From: Hydrogenophaga intermedia
GTDB taxonomy: Bacteria; Pseudomonadota; Gammaproteobacteria; Burkholderiales; Burkholderiaceae_C
Reading direction: 5' to 3'
NCBI RefSeq assembly: GCF_023715105.1
Contig: NZ_JAMBNO010000012.1
Coordinates: 62,001-126,000, forward strand
Length of the DNA stretch: 64,000 nt
Shown here: positions 44,358 to 52,796 of the stretch, in pieces
Numbering within the stretch: position 1 is the stretch's first letter
How the letters are laid out: each line of letters opens with the position of its first letter
The notes under the pieces: generated by a model
The model's input: only the letters and a program-made list of their open reading frames with translations
The model's database searches: none
What the model was told of the DNA's origin: nothing
Translations under genes and position numbers: made by a program

Positions 44358-47156
44358 ATGGGCAAATCCGTCACGGAAAAGACCATGCCCCGAGTACACG
44401 CTGCGCCCCAACCGTTGATCGACACTCGAACGGATCTTCGAACGACGTTCGGCGACTCGCCCACGGGAAAGGAACGCTATCGCGTGACGCCCAGCGGTAG
44501 GCGGCGCGCACCCCTCCTGCAATTGGCCAGCGCCGTGCAGCGCAAAGCCATTCATGTACTCAACGTCATCGCGCCAAGGGGCCGCCGCCAAGATGAAAGA
44601 ACCCGGGAGGCCTTGCGTGAGTGCAGCCACCGGGTCGGCGATCTGGTCGCGCGCCTTTCACGTAGCGGCCCGGCAGACACCGGGTCGATCGCCCAGGACC
44701 TGGAGAAGTGCTTCCTGGCAGCGAGCAAGTTGGCCTCCCTGGCGAAGGGCCAGGCCAACGATCCGCTGGCCACGGTGCTGGTCCGACTCGAAGTGCACCT
44801 GGCCTCCATGAATCTGGCGGATATAGCGTCGCTCAAGGCAAGCCTGGAACGGGCAAACCGTGACTCGGCCAGCATGGATCCTAGCCTGCAGGGCAGGCTG
44901 CCTTGCCTCGAGGGCGCGGTACGTCAACATCTGCAATCGCGCATGGACGCCGCCGAGCAACAGTTGGTCAAGGCCATCACACACAAAACGCCTGAGATGC
45001 AGCACCCCAGCGTCCTCAGCGCCTGCGTGGAGAGGTTCAATGCAGCGGCACGTGTGCCCTCCTCGTCCGCAGCACCGCCAGACATCGGTGCAACGGTGGC
45101 CTCGCACTTGCCAGGCATGAGCATGGAACAACTCGACGCCCTGGGCCAAGGGCTGGAGAAGATCCGCACATCGCGCGATGGTGCTCCCGCGGCCCTGCAG
45201 GCCACGCTGACCACGCTGGGTACCCAGGTGCGCACGCAGCTGTGCCAACGCATCATCGAGGGCGCCCGTGAGCAGCTCCAGGCCGGGGCGCGGCGTTTGC
45301 TTCAAGAAGTACCCAAGGGCCCCGAAGCCGCGCAAGTCGCCTTTGCCCGGTTCACCGACAGCATCACCGCCCTGCTCAAAAACCACCCAGTCAACCGCGA
45401 CGACGCCCTGCTCAACGCGGTCGCCAAGCACATCATCAACCCGCTACTGAAGGAGAACACGCCAGACCAAACGGCCTTCGCCGATCTGTTCGCCTTGCTG
45501 ACGCCCTCGCAGCAACACAAACTGCTCGCCAGTAACTCGACGCTGCTGAGTGAGCCCACGCCCGAGATAGAGCGCATGGTGAACGCGGCCGTGCAGCAGC
45601 AATTGGCCACGACGCAGCAGCGCTTTGAAGAAGCAGCCATCGCGCTGCTGGACAACGGCGCAGCCCTGCCTACCAAGGATCCGGCGCGCTTCGTGACCAC
45701 CGCCGTCCTCGCCGCATCGGCATGGCAATCGCTGAACGCGCTGCGAGAGGCACATGCAGGCCCGCTGGACGCCAACCTTCAGCAACGGCATCAAGAACTG
45801 AAGGCGTACTTGCACGAGAACATCGATCTCGCCCGGCTGCCACTCGACGTTATCGAGAACGAGGCGCTGCGCGAGCTGGGCAAGATGTCGAACACGCTGG
45901 GCCTTACCCAGGGCCAGGCGGCCGTTACCGCGGAGACCTTGCGACGCAAGGACGCGCTGGTGCAGTCCTGCGTTGACGCACGAATCCACCACCTGCGCGC
46001 CATGCGCTCGGGCGAGCCGCAAGCGGTCTTCCGCGCGCTGCAGGAATCACAGGCAGCGCTCGACCTGATCACGATCCCCCTGCAGCAACTGGGTGTCGAT
46101 GTTGGCGACGCTGCGGACGTCGCGATCATCACGGACGACCTGCGCCAACGAGCGGCGGAAGGGCTGACACTCGCCGAGCTCGTCGAGGTGCGCCAGGCCC
46201 TGATGTCCGCCCAGGTGCAGCACACCTGGGAAACGATCAGCGACCTCGGCAGTCAGGTTCTGGTCGATCGCTTCACCCGGGTGGACAGCCGGACCGCCTG
46301 GGCCAGCCGATTGATGATGATGTCCAAGGATTACGAAATCCTGGTTCTCACGGTGGATGCCCGCCTGGAGGAGCTGGACCCGAGCGGCAGTTGGCAACAA
46401 CCTTCAGCCCACGCACCCAAGACACCCTCCGAACTGGCCCGTACCAGCCGCGACGTCATCCGCACCCTGTTCCACGAAGACCTGCCGCCCTGGAGCCTGG
46501 GGAAAAAAGCCGAGCTGGCAGGCCAGATCACGCACGACGCCTGTATGCAAAACCTCGAGGCGATGAAGAACACGCCTGCCGAAAGCCACTCGCTCCTGGG
46601 GCAAGACATGGGCGTGACGGAACAGTTCGTTAGAGAGCTGGTGTCGGTCGACTACCAGATCGAAAACGCCTCCGGCCACCGGCAGCCGCTGATCGATCGT
46701 GCACACCTGGCAGGCGAAAAGACGCCCGAGCGGACCCAGCAGGTGGCGAACGCGGTGAACCAGCTCAGAGAACTTACCGACGGCGATGCGCAGTGGCTGC
46801 TGCACGTGTCGAACATGTGCCACAAGGGCCTGGTGCAATATGCGATCGTCGCCCAGTTGTCCCCGGACAGCCCGATCGGGCTGGCAGGCAAGACGGGACA
46901 ATTGATGCGTGGCAAGGAGATGTCCACCTTCACGCTTCGACGCGCCCCGGGCGACAAGATCGTGGTCCGTGCCGAATACACCGTGGACGCAGCCGAAGCG
47001 ATCTACCACCACCAGACAGACAGCTGGACCAAGCTCGATCCCGGGCGCAGCGGTGCCCGGTTCAGCCTGGAAATTGCCCTCGGCAGGGACGGAACGGTTG
47101 AACTCGTCGCGCCAGCCACCCTGGTGCATGAACTTCACCCAGAGGCCAACCCATGA
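44358..47156 (+). CDS. Putative type III secretion effector, large helical protein
   Basis: A 932-residue protein that I do not recognise. It has no signal peptide or membrane helix. Residues 1-60 are rich in Ser, Thr, Pro and Arg and look disordered, as in type III secretion signals. The rest to about 800 is mostly helical, Leu/Gln/Ala-rich, with few glycines. The last 110 residues (from about 820) are beta-rich, with FTLRRAPGDKIVVRAEYTVD and ARFSLEIALGRDGTVELV. Its last four bases overlap a CesT-like chaperone gene. AGGTGA precedes the ATG at 44358. The effector role is inferred from that partner and from its isolation among housekeeping genes. Confidence 0.6.
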   Translation: MGKSVTEKTMPRVHAAPQPLIDTRTDLRTTFGDSPTGKERYRVTPSGRRRAPLLQLASAVQRKAIHVLNVIAPRGRRQDERTREALRECSHRVGDLVARLSRSGPADTGSIAQDLEKCFLAASKLASLAKGQANDPLATVLVRLEVHLASMNLADIASLKASLERANRDSASMDPSLQGRLPCLEGAVRQHLQSRMDAAEQQLVKAITHKTPEMQHPSVLSACVERFNAAARVPSSSAAPPDIGATVASHLPGMSMEQLDALGQGLEKIRTSRDGAPAALQATLTTLGTQVRTQLCQRIIEGAREQLQAGARRLLQEVPKGPEAAQVAFARFTDSITALLKNHPVNRDDALLNAVAKHIINPLLKENTPDQTAFADLFALLTPSQQHKLLASNSTLLSEPTPEIERMVNAAVQQQLATTQQRFEEAAIALLDNGAALPTKDPARFVTTAVLAASAWQSLNALREAHAGPLDANLQQRHQELKAYLHENIDLARLPLDVIENEALRELGKMSNTLGLTQGQAAVTAETLRRKDALVQSCVDARIHHLRAMRSGEPQAVFRALQESQAALDLITIPLQQLGVDVGDAADVAIITDDLRQRAAEGLTLAELVEVRQALMSAQVQHTWETISDLGSQVLVDRFTRVDSRTAWASRLMMMSKDYEILVLTVDARLEELDPSGSWQQPSAHAPKTPSELARTSRDVIRTLFHEDLPPWSLGKKAELAGQITHDACMQNLEAMKNTPAESHSLLGQDMGVTEQFVRELVSVDYQIENASGHRQPLIDRAHLAGEKTPERTQQVANAVNQLRELTDGDAQWLLHVSNMCHKGLVQYAIVAQLSPDSPIGLAGKTGQLMRGKEMSTFTLRRAPGDKIVVRAEYTVDAAEAIYHHQTDSWTKLDPGRSGARFSLEIALGRDGTVELVAPATLVHELHPEANP

Positions 47157-47608
47157 ATACCCATCAAGTCATTCAGGCGCTTGCCACGTCGTTTGGTGCG
47201 CCAGCGCTCGCGCTGGACGACAACGGCTGCGCGAGCTTGCGGGTGGACGACACCATCGACCTGCATTTCGAGACCGGGGCCACCCATCTGCTGCATGTGC
47301 ATTGCTCGCTGGGCAAACTGCCCAGTGGCAACCGGGCAGCAATCTATGAGCGGCTGCTGACCGCCAACCTCTTCGGTGTCGAAACCGGGGGCGCCACACT
47401 GGCCATCGATCGGGAGTTTGGTGAGATCGTCTTGTGCATGGACATCGGCAACCATGGCTGGACCACCGAACTCATCCAGTCGCGCATGCAGCGCTTCATC
47501 GACGCCGCACTGGCCTGGCAGGAGCGTTTCGATGAACTCGAGGTCGTCGCGAACGACGCTTCGGCGCAGGCCAACATCCTGCAACCGCAGATGTTGCTGC
47601 GGGCCTGA
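47153..47608 (+). CDS. CesT/Tir-type type III secretion chaperone
   Basis: A 151-residue acidic protein. The pattern alpha-beta-beta-beta-alpha-beta-beta-alpha is that of class I type III chaperones: MNTHQVIQALATSFG, then DDTIDLHFET, LLHVHCSLG, the central helix YERLLTANLFG, TLAIDREFGEIVLCMDI and the terminal helix TELIQSRMQRFIDAALAWQERFDEL. Start overlaps the stop of the preceding large gene (ATGA), so the pair is co-translated. It would bind the N terminus of that protein before secretion. Similarity to the protein encoded at 50147-50647 is in layout rather than close sequence. Confidence 0.72.
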   Translation: MNTHQVIQALATSFGAPALALDDNGCASLRVDDTIDLHFETGATHLLHVHCSLGKLPSGNRAAIYERLLTANLFGVETGGATLAIDREFGEIVLCMDIGNHGWTTELIQSRMQRFIDAALAWQERFDELEVVANDASAQANILQPQMLLRA

Positions 47609-47630
47609 GACATCCGGCCCGACTCACACG

Positions 47631-48593
47631 TCAACCCGCCGGCACCAGAAAATCCTGGCTGATGCGCCAGCCCAGTTCGTTGACGCGATCGAGAAACTGC
47701 GTCAGGTAAGCGTGCAGGCCGGTGGCGAGGATCTCGTCGATGCGGCCGTACTGCAGCTCGGCTTTGAGCTTGCCGGCGCGCCGCAGGGTTTCAGCGCTGT
47801 GGTCGTTGGCCACCACCGTGAGGTTGGCCACCAGTTCGTTCAGGCTGGCAGCCAGGCTGCGCGGCATGTCGGCGCGCAGGATCAGCAGCTCCGCCACGCG
47901 CTCGGGCTTGATCACGTCACGGTAGACCTTGCGGTAGACCTCGAAGCCGCTCACGCTGCGCAGAATCGCGCTCCAGTGATAGAAGTCGTATTCCTGGTCG
48001 AGCTCGCTGGCGGCACCGTAGAAATCGCTGTGCACGGCGTGGAACTTCACATCGAGCAGGCGCGCCGTGTTGTCGGCCCGCTCCAGAAACGTGCCCATGC
48101 GGTAGAAGTGGAAGGCCTCGTCCTGCAGCATGGTGCCGATGGCTACCCCGCGCGAGAGGTGCGAGCGGAACTTCACCCATTCGAAGAACTGGCCCGGGTC
48201 GCGCTCGAAGCTCTTGCCCTGCAGCGATCGGTTGAGCTCCAGCCAGGTCTGGTTCTGCATTTCCCACAATTCGGTGGTGAGCGCACCCCGTACGGCGCGC
48301 GCGTTCTCGCGCGCCGCACGCAGGCAGGCCACGATGCTTGACGGGTTGTTCTCGTCGCGCACCATAAAGTCGAGCACGTTGCGCGGGGTGATCGCGTTTT
48401 CGCCGTACTTGGCCCGAAACGCCGGCATGAGCTCACTGATGGTGAGCAAGCCTTCCCAACCCACCTGCGCCACCGCAGCCGATTGCGGCAGCAGCGAGGT
48501 CTGGTAGTTGACGTCGAGCATGCGCGCGGTGTTCTCCGCGCGCTCGGTGTAGCGAGACATCCAGTAAAGGTGATCGGCGGTGCGCGAGAGCAT
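47631..48593 (-). CDS. Alpha-E domain protein
   Basis: A 320-residue protein of the all-helical alpha-E family (COG2307 type) which begins MLSRTADHLYWMSRYTERAENTARMLDV, the conserved start of the family. The SRAVAIGTM-like region and repeated helices follow. It works with the circularly permuted ATP-grasp ligase encoded 13 bases upstream. The pair is predicted to make a peptide or peptide-like bond on an unknown substrate. Confidence 0.9.
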   Translation of the reverse strand: MLSRTADHLYWMSRYTERAENTARMLDVNYQTSLLPQSAAVAQVGWEGLLTISELMPAFRAKYGENAITPRNVLDFMVRDENNPSSIVACLRAARENARAVRGALTTELWEMQNQTWLELNRSLQGKSFERDPGQFFEWVKFRSHLSRGVAIGTMLQDEAFHFYRMGTFLERADNTARLLDVKFHAVHSDFYGAASELDQEYDFYHWSAILRSVSGFEVYRKVYRDVIKPERVAELLILRADMPRSLAASLNELVANLTVVANDHSAETLRRAGKLKAELQYGRIDEILATGLHAYLTQFLDRVNELGWRISQDFLVPAG

Positions 48594-48606
48594 TGTGTGG
48601 TTCCCT

Positions 48607-50049
48607 TCAGTCCTCGAGGATCCAGGTGTCCTTGGTACCCCCGCCTTGCGACGAGTTGACCACCAGGGAACCCTCCTTGAGCGCCACGCGCGTGAGGCCG
48701 CCAGGCACCATCTGCACTTCCTTGCCCGACAGCACGAAGGGCCGCAGGTCGATGTGGCGCGGTGCGATGCCGCTCTTGACGTAGGTGGGACAGGTGGAGA
48801 GCGACAACGTGGGCTGCGCGATGTAGCCCTGCGGATTGGCGACCACGGCCTGGCGGAATTCCTCGATCTCGGCCTTGGTGGCCGCCGGGCCTACCAACAT
48901 CCCGTAGCCGCCCGCGCCATGCACCTCCTTGACCACCAGCTCGTGGAGGTGGGCCAGCATGTACTTCAGGTCTTCCGGGTTGCGGCCCATGTAGGTGGGC
49001 ACGTTGCTCAGGATGGGTTTTTGGCCGAGGTAGAACTCGATCATCTTCGGCACGTAGGGATAGATCGATTTGTCGTCGGCCACGCCGGTGCCGATGCCGT
49101 TGCAGATGCTCACGTTGCCGCTGCGGTACACCTCGAGCAGACCGGCACAGCCCAGCGTGGACGTGGGCCGGAACACCAGCGGGTCGAGAAAGTCGTCGTC
49201 CACGCGGCGGTAGATCACATCCACGCGCTTCGGGCCGCGCGTGGTGCGCATGTAGACGAAGTTGTCCTTGACGAACAGGTCCTGGCCCTCGACCAGCTCC
49301 ACGCCCATCTGCTGCGCCAGGAAGGCGTGCTCGAAGTAGGCGCTGTTGTACATGCCGGGCGTGAGCACCACCACGGTGGGCTGGGCGGTGGTGGCCGGGC
49401 TCACCGCGCGCAGCGTCTCCAGCAAGAGGTCTGGGTAATGCGCCACCGGCGCCACGCGGTTCTCGCCGAACAACTCGGGAAACAAGCGCATCATCATCTT
49501 GCGGTCTTCGAGCATGTAGCTCACGCCGCTGGGCACGCGCAGGTTGTCCTCAAGCACGTAGTACTCGCCCTCGCCATCGGCGTTGGGAGCTCGCACGATG
49601 TCGATGCCCGCGATGTGCGAATACACGTTGTGCGGCACGTTCACGCCCATCATCTCCGGGCGGAACTGCGCGTTCTGGAAGATCTGATCGGCCGGAATCA
49701 CGCCGGCCTTGATGATCTCCTGCTCGTGATAGACGTCGTGGATGAAACGGTTGAGCGCCGTCACGCGCTGCACCAGGCCCTCTTCCATGCTGCGCCACTC
49801 GTGCGCAGGGATGATGCGCGGGATCAGGTCGAAGGGTATGAGCCGCTCGGTGCCGGCTCCGTCCTCGTCCTTGGCGCCGTACACCGCGAAGGTGATGCCG
49901 ACGCGTCGGAAAATCATCTCGGCCTCTTCGCGCCGCGAGGCCATCAGCTCATCGGGCTGCTCGGCCAGCCAGCGCGCATATTGCCGGTAGTGCTCGCGCA
50001 CTTCGGTGGGCGAGGCATGCATCTCGTCAAACATCGGGCGGCTGCTCAT
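48607..50049 (-). CDS. Circularly permuted type 2 ATP-grasp protein
   Basis: A 480-residue ligase-like protein (COG2308 type). Motifs are GITFAVYGAKDEDGAGTERLIPFDLIPRIIPA, YYVLEDNLRVPSGVSYMLEDRKMM, VVVLTPGMYNSAYFEHAFLAQQMGVELVEGQDL and GTKDTWILED at the C terminus. The ATG at 50049 was chosen from homology; upstream codons to 50106 are unlikely. It heads a two-gene unit with the alpha-E gene. The product of this conserved system is still unknown. Confidence 0.9.
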   Translation of the reverse strand: MSSRPMFDEMHASPTEVREHYRQYARWLAEQPDELMASRREEAEMIFRRVGITFAVYGAKDEDGAGTERLIPFDLIPRIIPAHEWRSMEEGLVQRVTALNRFIHDVYHEQEIIKAGVIPADQIFQNAQFRPEMMGVNVPHNVYSHIAGIDIVRAPNADGEGEYYVLEDNLRVPSGVSYMLEDRKMMMRLFPELFGENRVAPVAHYPDLLLETLRAVSPATTAQPTVVVLTPGMYNSAYFEHAFLAQQMGVELVEGQDLFVKDNFVYMRTTRGPKRVDVIYRRVDDDFLDPLVFRPTSTLGCAGLLEVYRSGNVSICNGIGTGVADDKSIYPYVPKMIEFYLGQKPILSNVPTYMGRNPEDLKYMLAHLHELVVKEVHGAGGYGMLVGPAATKAEIEEFRQAVVANPQGYIAQPTLSLSTCPTYVKSGIAPRHIDLRPFVLSGKEVQMVPGGLTRVALKEGSLVVNSSQGGGTKDTWILED

Positions 50050-50146
50050 GGCTGTTTTGCTCCTGCCGGCAGGATAGCAAGGATCAGGCCAACACACAGC
50101 AACCACGGACCGCGATGCGGTGGCCCATGGCGATCCTTAGGGCAGT

Positions 50147-50647
50147 TCAGCCGCGCAAGCCCAACTCGGGCGGCATGCGCCGCGCAGGTTCGCCATCGTC
50201 CGCACGGTCGGCGATGGGGTCGAACCCCGGCGCAAGGTCTTGCGCCACCGCGAGGAAACGGTCCACGGTCTGTACGAAACCGTCCGCGTCCAGGCCGCGC
50301 CAGGGCACGTTCTGCAGCCACCAGGCCGATACGCCATCGTCGGCCAGCATCACGCAGCAGTCGTCGCCCTGGCTGCCCAGTCGGTTCAGGCGGATCAGCT
50401 CCAACAGCAGTTCGGTGTCGACGCGCGCGGGCAGCCCGCCCAGCTCGACGCGCAACTGCAGCTGCACAGGCATGCCTTGACACGCCACGTCAAGCTGGAG
50501 CGGCACCTTGCCTTCGAACGCCAGGGCCGCACGACCGGCCTGATCGAGCGCAAAGGCCTCAATGCCCCAGCGCTGGCCCAGCGCAGTGATCAGGTCAACC
50601 AATTGTTGCGGCCATTGGCCGCTGGTCGGAGGGGTCGGTGAAGACAT
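50147..50647 (-). CDS. Second CesT-like type III secretion chaperone candidate
   Basis: A 166-residue protein with the same helix-strand plan as the chaperone at 47153: QQLVDLITALGQRWG, then ALAFEGKVPLQLDVACQGMPVQLQLRVELG, LLLELIRLNRLG, CCVMLADDGVSAWWLQ and DGFVQTVDRFLAVAQ. The N-terminal Pro/Ser-rich stretch and the C-terminal tail are variable. The ATG at 50647 was chosen; GTG at 50662 and TTG at 50665 are alternatives. It follows the kinase-like gene after about 30 bases, matching the effector-then-chaperone order of the first pair. Confidence 0.62.
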   Translation of the reverse strand: MSSPTPPTSGQWPQQLVDLITALGQRWGIEAFALDQAGRAALAFEGKVPLQLDVACQGMPVQLQLRVELGGLPARVDTELLLELIRLNRLGSQGDDCCVMLADDGVSAWWLQNVPWRGLDADGFVQTVDRFLAVAQDLAPGFDPIADRADDGEPARRMPPELGLRG

Positions 50648-50677
50648 GGATTGCGGGTTCACCAAGAAACCCCAGGA

Positions 50678-52723
50678 TCAATCGGCGGCGTTGACCAGCT
50701 TGTCGAGTTCCTGGCCAATGGCCACAGGATCGAAAACCGCCGCGGGTGGTGTGCCTTGCCAGTTCTTGATACCGAGTTCGTTGCACCGCTTCGCGATCTT
50801 CATATGGGCCAGGTCGCGCGCCACGATGTTGGCTCGATCGACCTTGCTCAACACCGCCAGCATCTCGTTGGTCGCCTTGGTCGCGTCGGTCGCGTCGGTC
50901 ACGGTGACCTTGTCGATCGCTGCAAGTTGATTCAGCTTCAAGGCCACGAAGGCTTCTTCACTGGTCCAATCGCTAGGCATGTCAAGCACGAGGCCACCCT
51001 CCTTCAGCTGTTCGGCATGAAGCTTCAGCACGCCCAGGCGTGCGCAGTACGCGTCCACCTCGGACGGCGACACCAACCCGGTGAGTTCGGCACGCAATGC
51101 TTCGGGTGTAAGCGCCATGAGGTGCATGTACATCGCCCCGGAGATCACCGGCGGAAGCTCGGTCAGGTACGTCGGGTTCGTCATGCTGTTCGCGCGAATG
51201 TGATCCAAGCCGTGCACACCGCCGGACAGATCGTTGTCGAAGCTATGGACCGCGACCACCCCCCCATCCGCGTTGCGCTCGATGGCGTAGTTGCCTGCGT
51301 GACCATCGACCTGGTTGGTCAGGTAGTTCACCCAATCGAGATCGGAAAGTTCGCGCAAGGCTACTGGATCGCGCTCCAGGTTGCTGTCGAAGTATTGGAT
51401 GCTGCCCGGCACCTGTTGACTACCGATGAGCACTCCCAAATCGTCGTATTTGTTGTCTTCGTATTCATGCACAAATGTGATGCTGGAAGCATCGGCGTTC
51501 CAGCGAGCACTGCTGAAACCCCATCGCTGGGCCAACGCGTTCAACTTATCGGGGTGGTTCTGGGCCCAATGCGCCTTGGCGTCGTTCAGCACCGGCAACG
51601 AAATCTCGCCTTTGGTAAGCGGGGGCACGCCATCCACGTAATCCATCGCGACACCGAATTGGGCTCGGCCACCCACCTCACGAATGGCCAATTCGGTCCG
51701 AGGAATGACATGGGCATGCAAAGCGTTGTTGCTTACGTTGGAAGCTGCCACAGCACGGCCGGACAGAAATGATGGCGTGCCGAAATGTGTATCAAGTGTC
51801 AAATTCAGCGCCTCAGGGCTTGATTCATGAGCCAGCGGCTCGCCCTTGAACACCTTCGTCACCTCGCCGCCTGGCGAACCGGTGATGGGGTCCGGGACCC
51901 GAATGCGCAACCGTTCGACCTTGTGCACCTGGCCCTCGCCCACCGGCGCGGAGGAGCCGGGAACGATCACGGCGTCGAGATTCACTGCGTCTTTGGTGCG
52001 CCAGTTGATAGGCACAGCCGATGCGCTGTAAGCGTTGATATGGTTCTGGGGAAGACTCGTGCTTGTCCCCAGCGCCCAGATGACTTGCTCGATGTGAATC
52101 TTCTGACTGTGGATGCTGTCCAGAACTTCGCGCAGAAAACGCCGGTCAGCCCCGTAGAGAGCAGGCGTCTTCGCCAAGCAGGCGTCAATTTTCTGTTTGG
52201 CCCGGTCGAGACTCTTCAGCAACTCCTCGGCATTGCGAATGCGCGCCGAAAGGCTGGGCGAGCCATTGACCGCATTCAGGCACTGCCTTTGATCGCGCCT
52301 GAGCATGGTCAGCGCATCGCCAACGTCCTTCAGCGCTTTCCAGTGGGGCTTCGCCTCATCCAAGAGCCCTGCTTTGTTGATGCGGCGCTCCAGCTTGTTG
52401 GCCTGCTCGTGCAACGGCTTGGACACTTGCGCCATGGGCCCCACGTGCACCGGCACCGCGCCCGGCTTTTGCCCACGCACCTCCAGTTGCAAGTGGTTCT
52501 GCGGGCGCTCACGAATGGTCGGCCGCGCCACCAGGAACCGTTTGGGCGACGCCTCCCGGGCGCTGTCCAGGCGCGGGTTCTGCTCTTCCGAGGAACTCGA
52601 GATCGACTCCTCCTCGAAGTCCACGATCGGCTTGTCGATGCGGTGCTGTCCGAAGACAAGCGTCGCCTTGCGGCCTCCGATGGGGGGCAGTCTGGAGAAA
52701 AGGTTTGAAAGACGCGATGCCAT
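50678..52723 (-). CDS. Putative type III effector with kinase-like domain
   Basis: A 681-residue protein with no signal peptide. Residues 1-90 are Ser/Arg/Glu-rich and disordered (ESISSSSEEQ). A helical region runs about 95-230. Residues about 255-520 look like an atypical kinase: VTKVFKGEP (Lys290 or Lys293), hinge-like VAMDYVDG (from 358), catalytic loop NQVDGHAGNYAIE (Asp473, His475, Asn478) and metal site SFDND (Asp496). The Asp473-Asp496 spacing of 23 equals that of HipA. Base composition is visibly lower in GC than around it; 51421-51480 has 25 G/C of 60. The start at 52723 is preferred, since earlier codons overlap comEC. Confidence 0.62.
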   Translation of the reverse strand: MASRLSNLFSRLPPIGGRKATLVFGQHRIDKPIVDFEEESISSSSEEQNPRLDSAREASPKRFLVARPTIRERPQNHLQLEVRGQKPGAVPVHVGPMAQVSKPLHEQANKLERRINKAGLLDEAKPHWKALKDVGDALTMLRRDQRQCLNAVNGSPSLSARIRNAEELLKSLDRAKQKIDACLAKTPALYGADRRFLREVLDSIHSQKIHIEQVIWALGTSTSLPQNHINAYSASAVPINWRTKDAVNLDAVIVPGSSAPVGEGQVHKVERLRIRVPDPITGSPGGEVTKVFKGEPLAHESSPEALNLTLDTHFGTPSFLSGRAVAASNVSNNALHAHVIPRTELAIREVGGRAQFGVAMDYVDGVPPLTKGEISLPVLNDAKAHWAQNHPDKLNALAQRWGFSSARWNADASSITFVHEYEDNKYDDLGVLIGSQQVPGSIQYFDSNLERDPVALRELSDLDWVNYLTNQVDGHAGNYAIERNADGGVVAVHSFDNDLSGGVHGLDHIRANSMTNPTYLTELPPVISGAMYMHLMALTPEALRAELTGLVSPSEVDAYCARLGVLKLHAEQLKEGGLVLDMPSDWTSEEAFVALKLNQLAAIDKVTVTDATDATKATNEMLAVLSKVDRANIVARDLAHMKIAKRCNELGIKNWQGTPPAAVFDPVAIGQELDKLVNAAD

Positions 52724-52796
52724 GGCCAGGATCCGTAGGGGAGTTGCGTGATTGCTTCGTGAGTAGCCCTCGTCGCGGATCCGGTTCCATGCGGTA

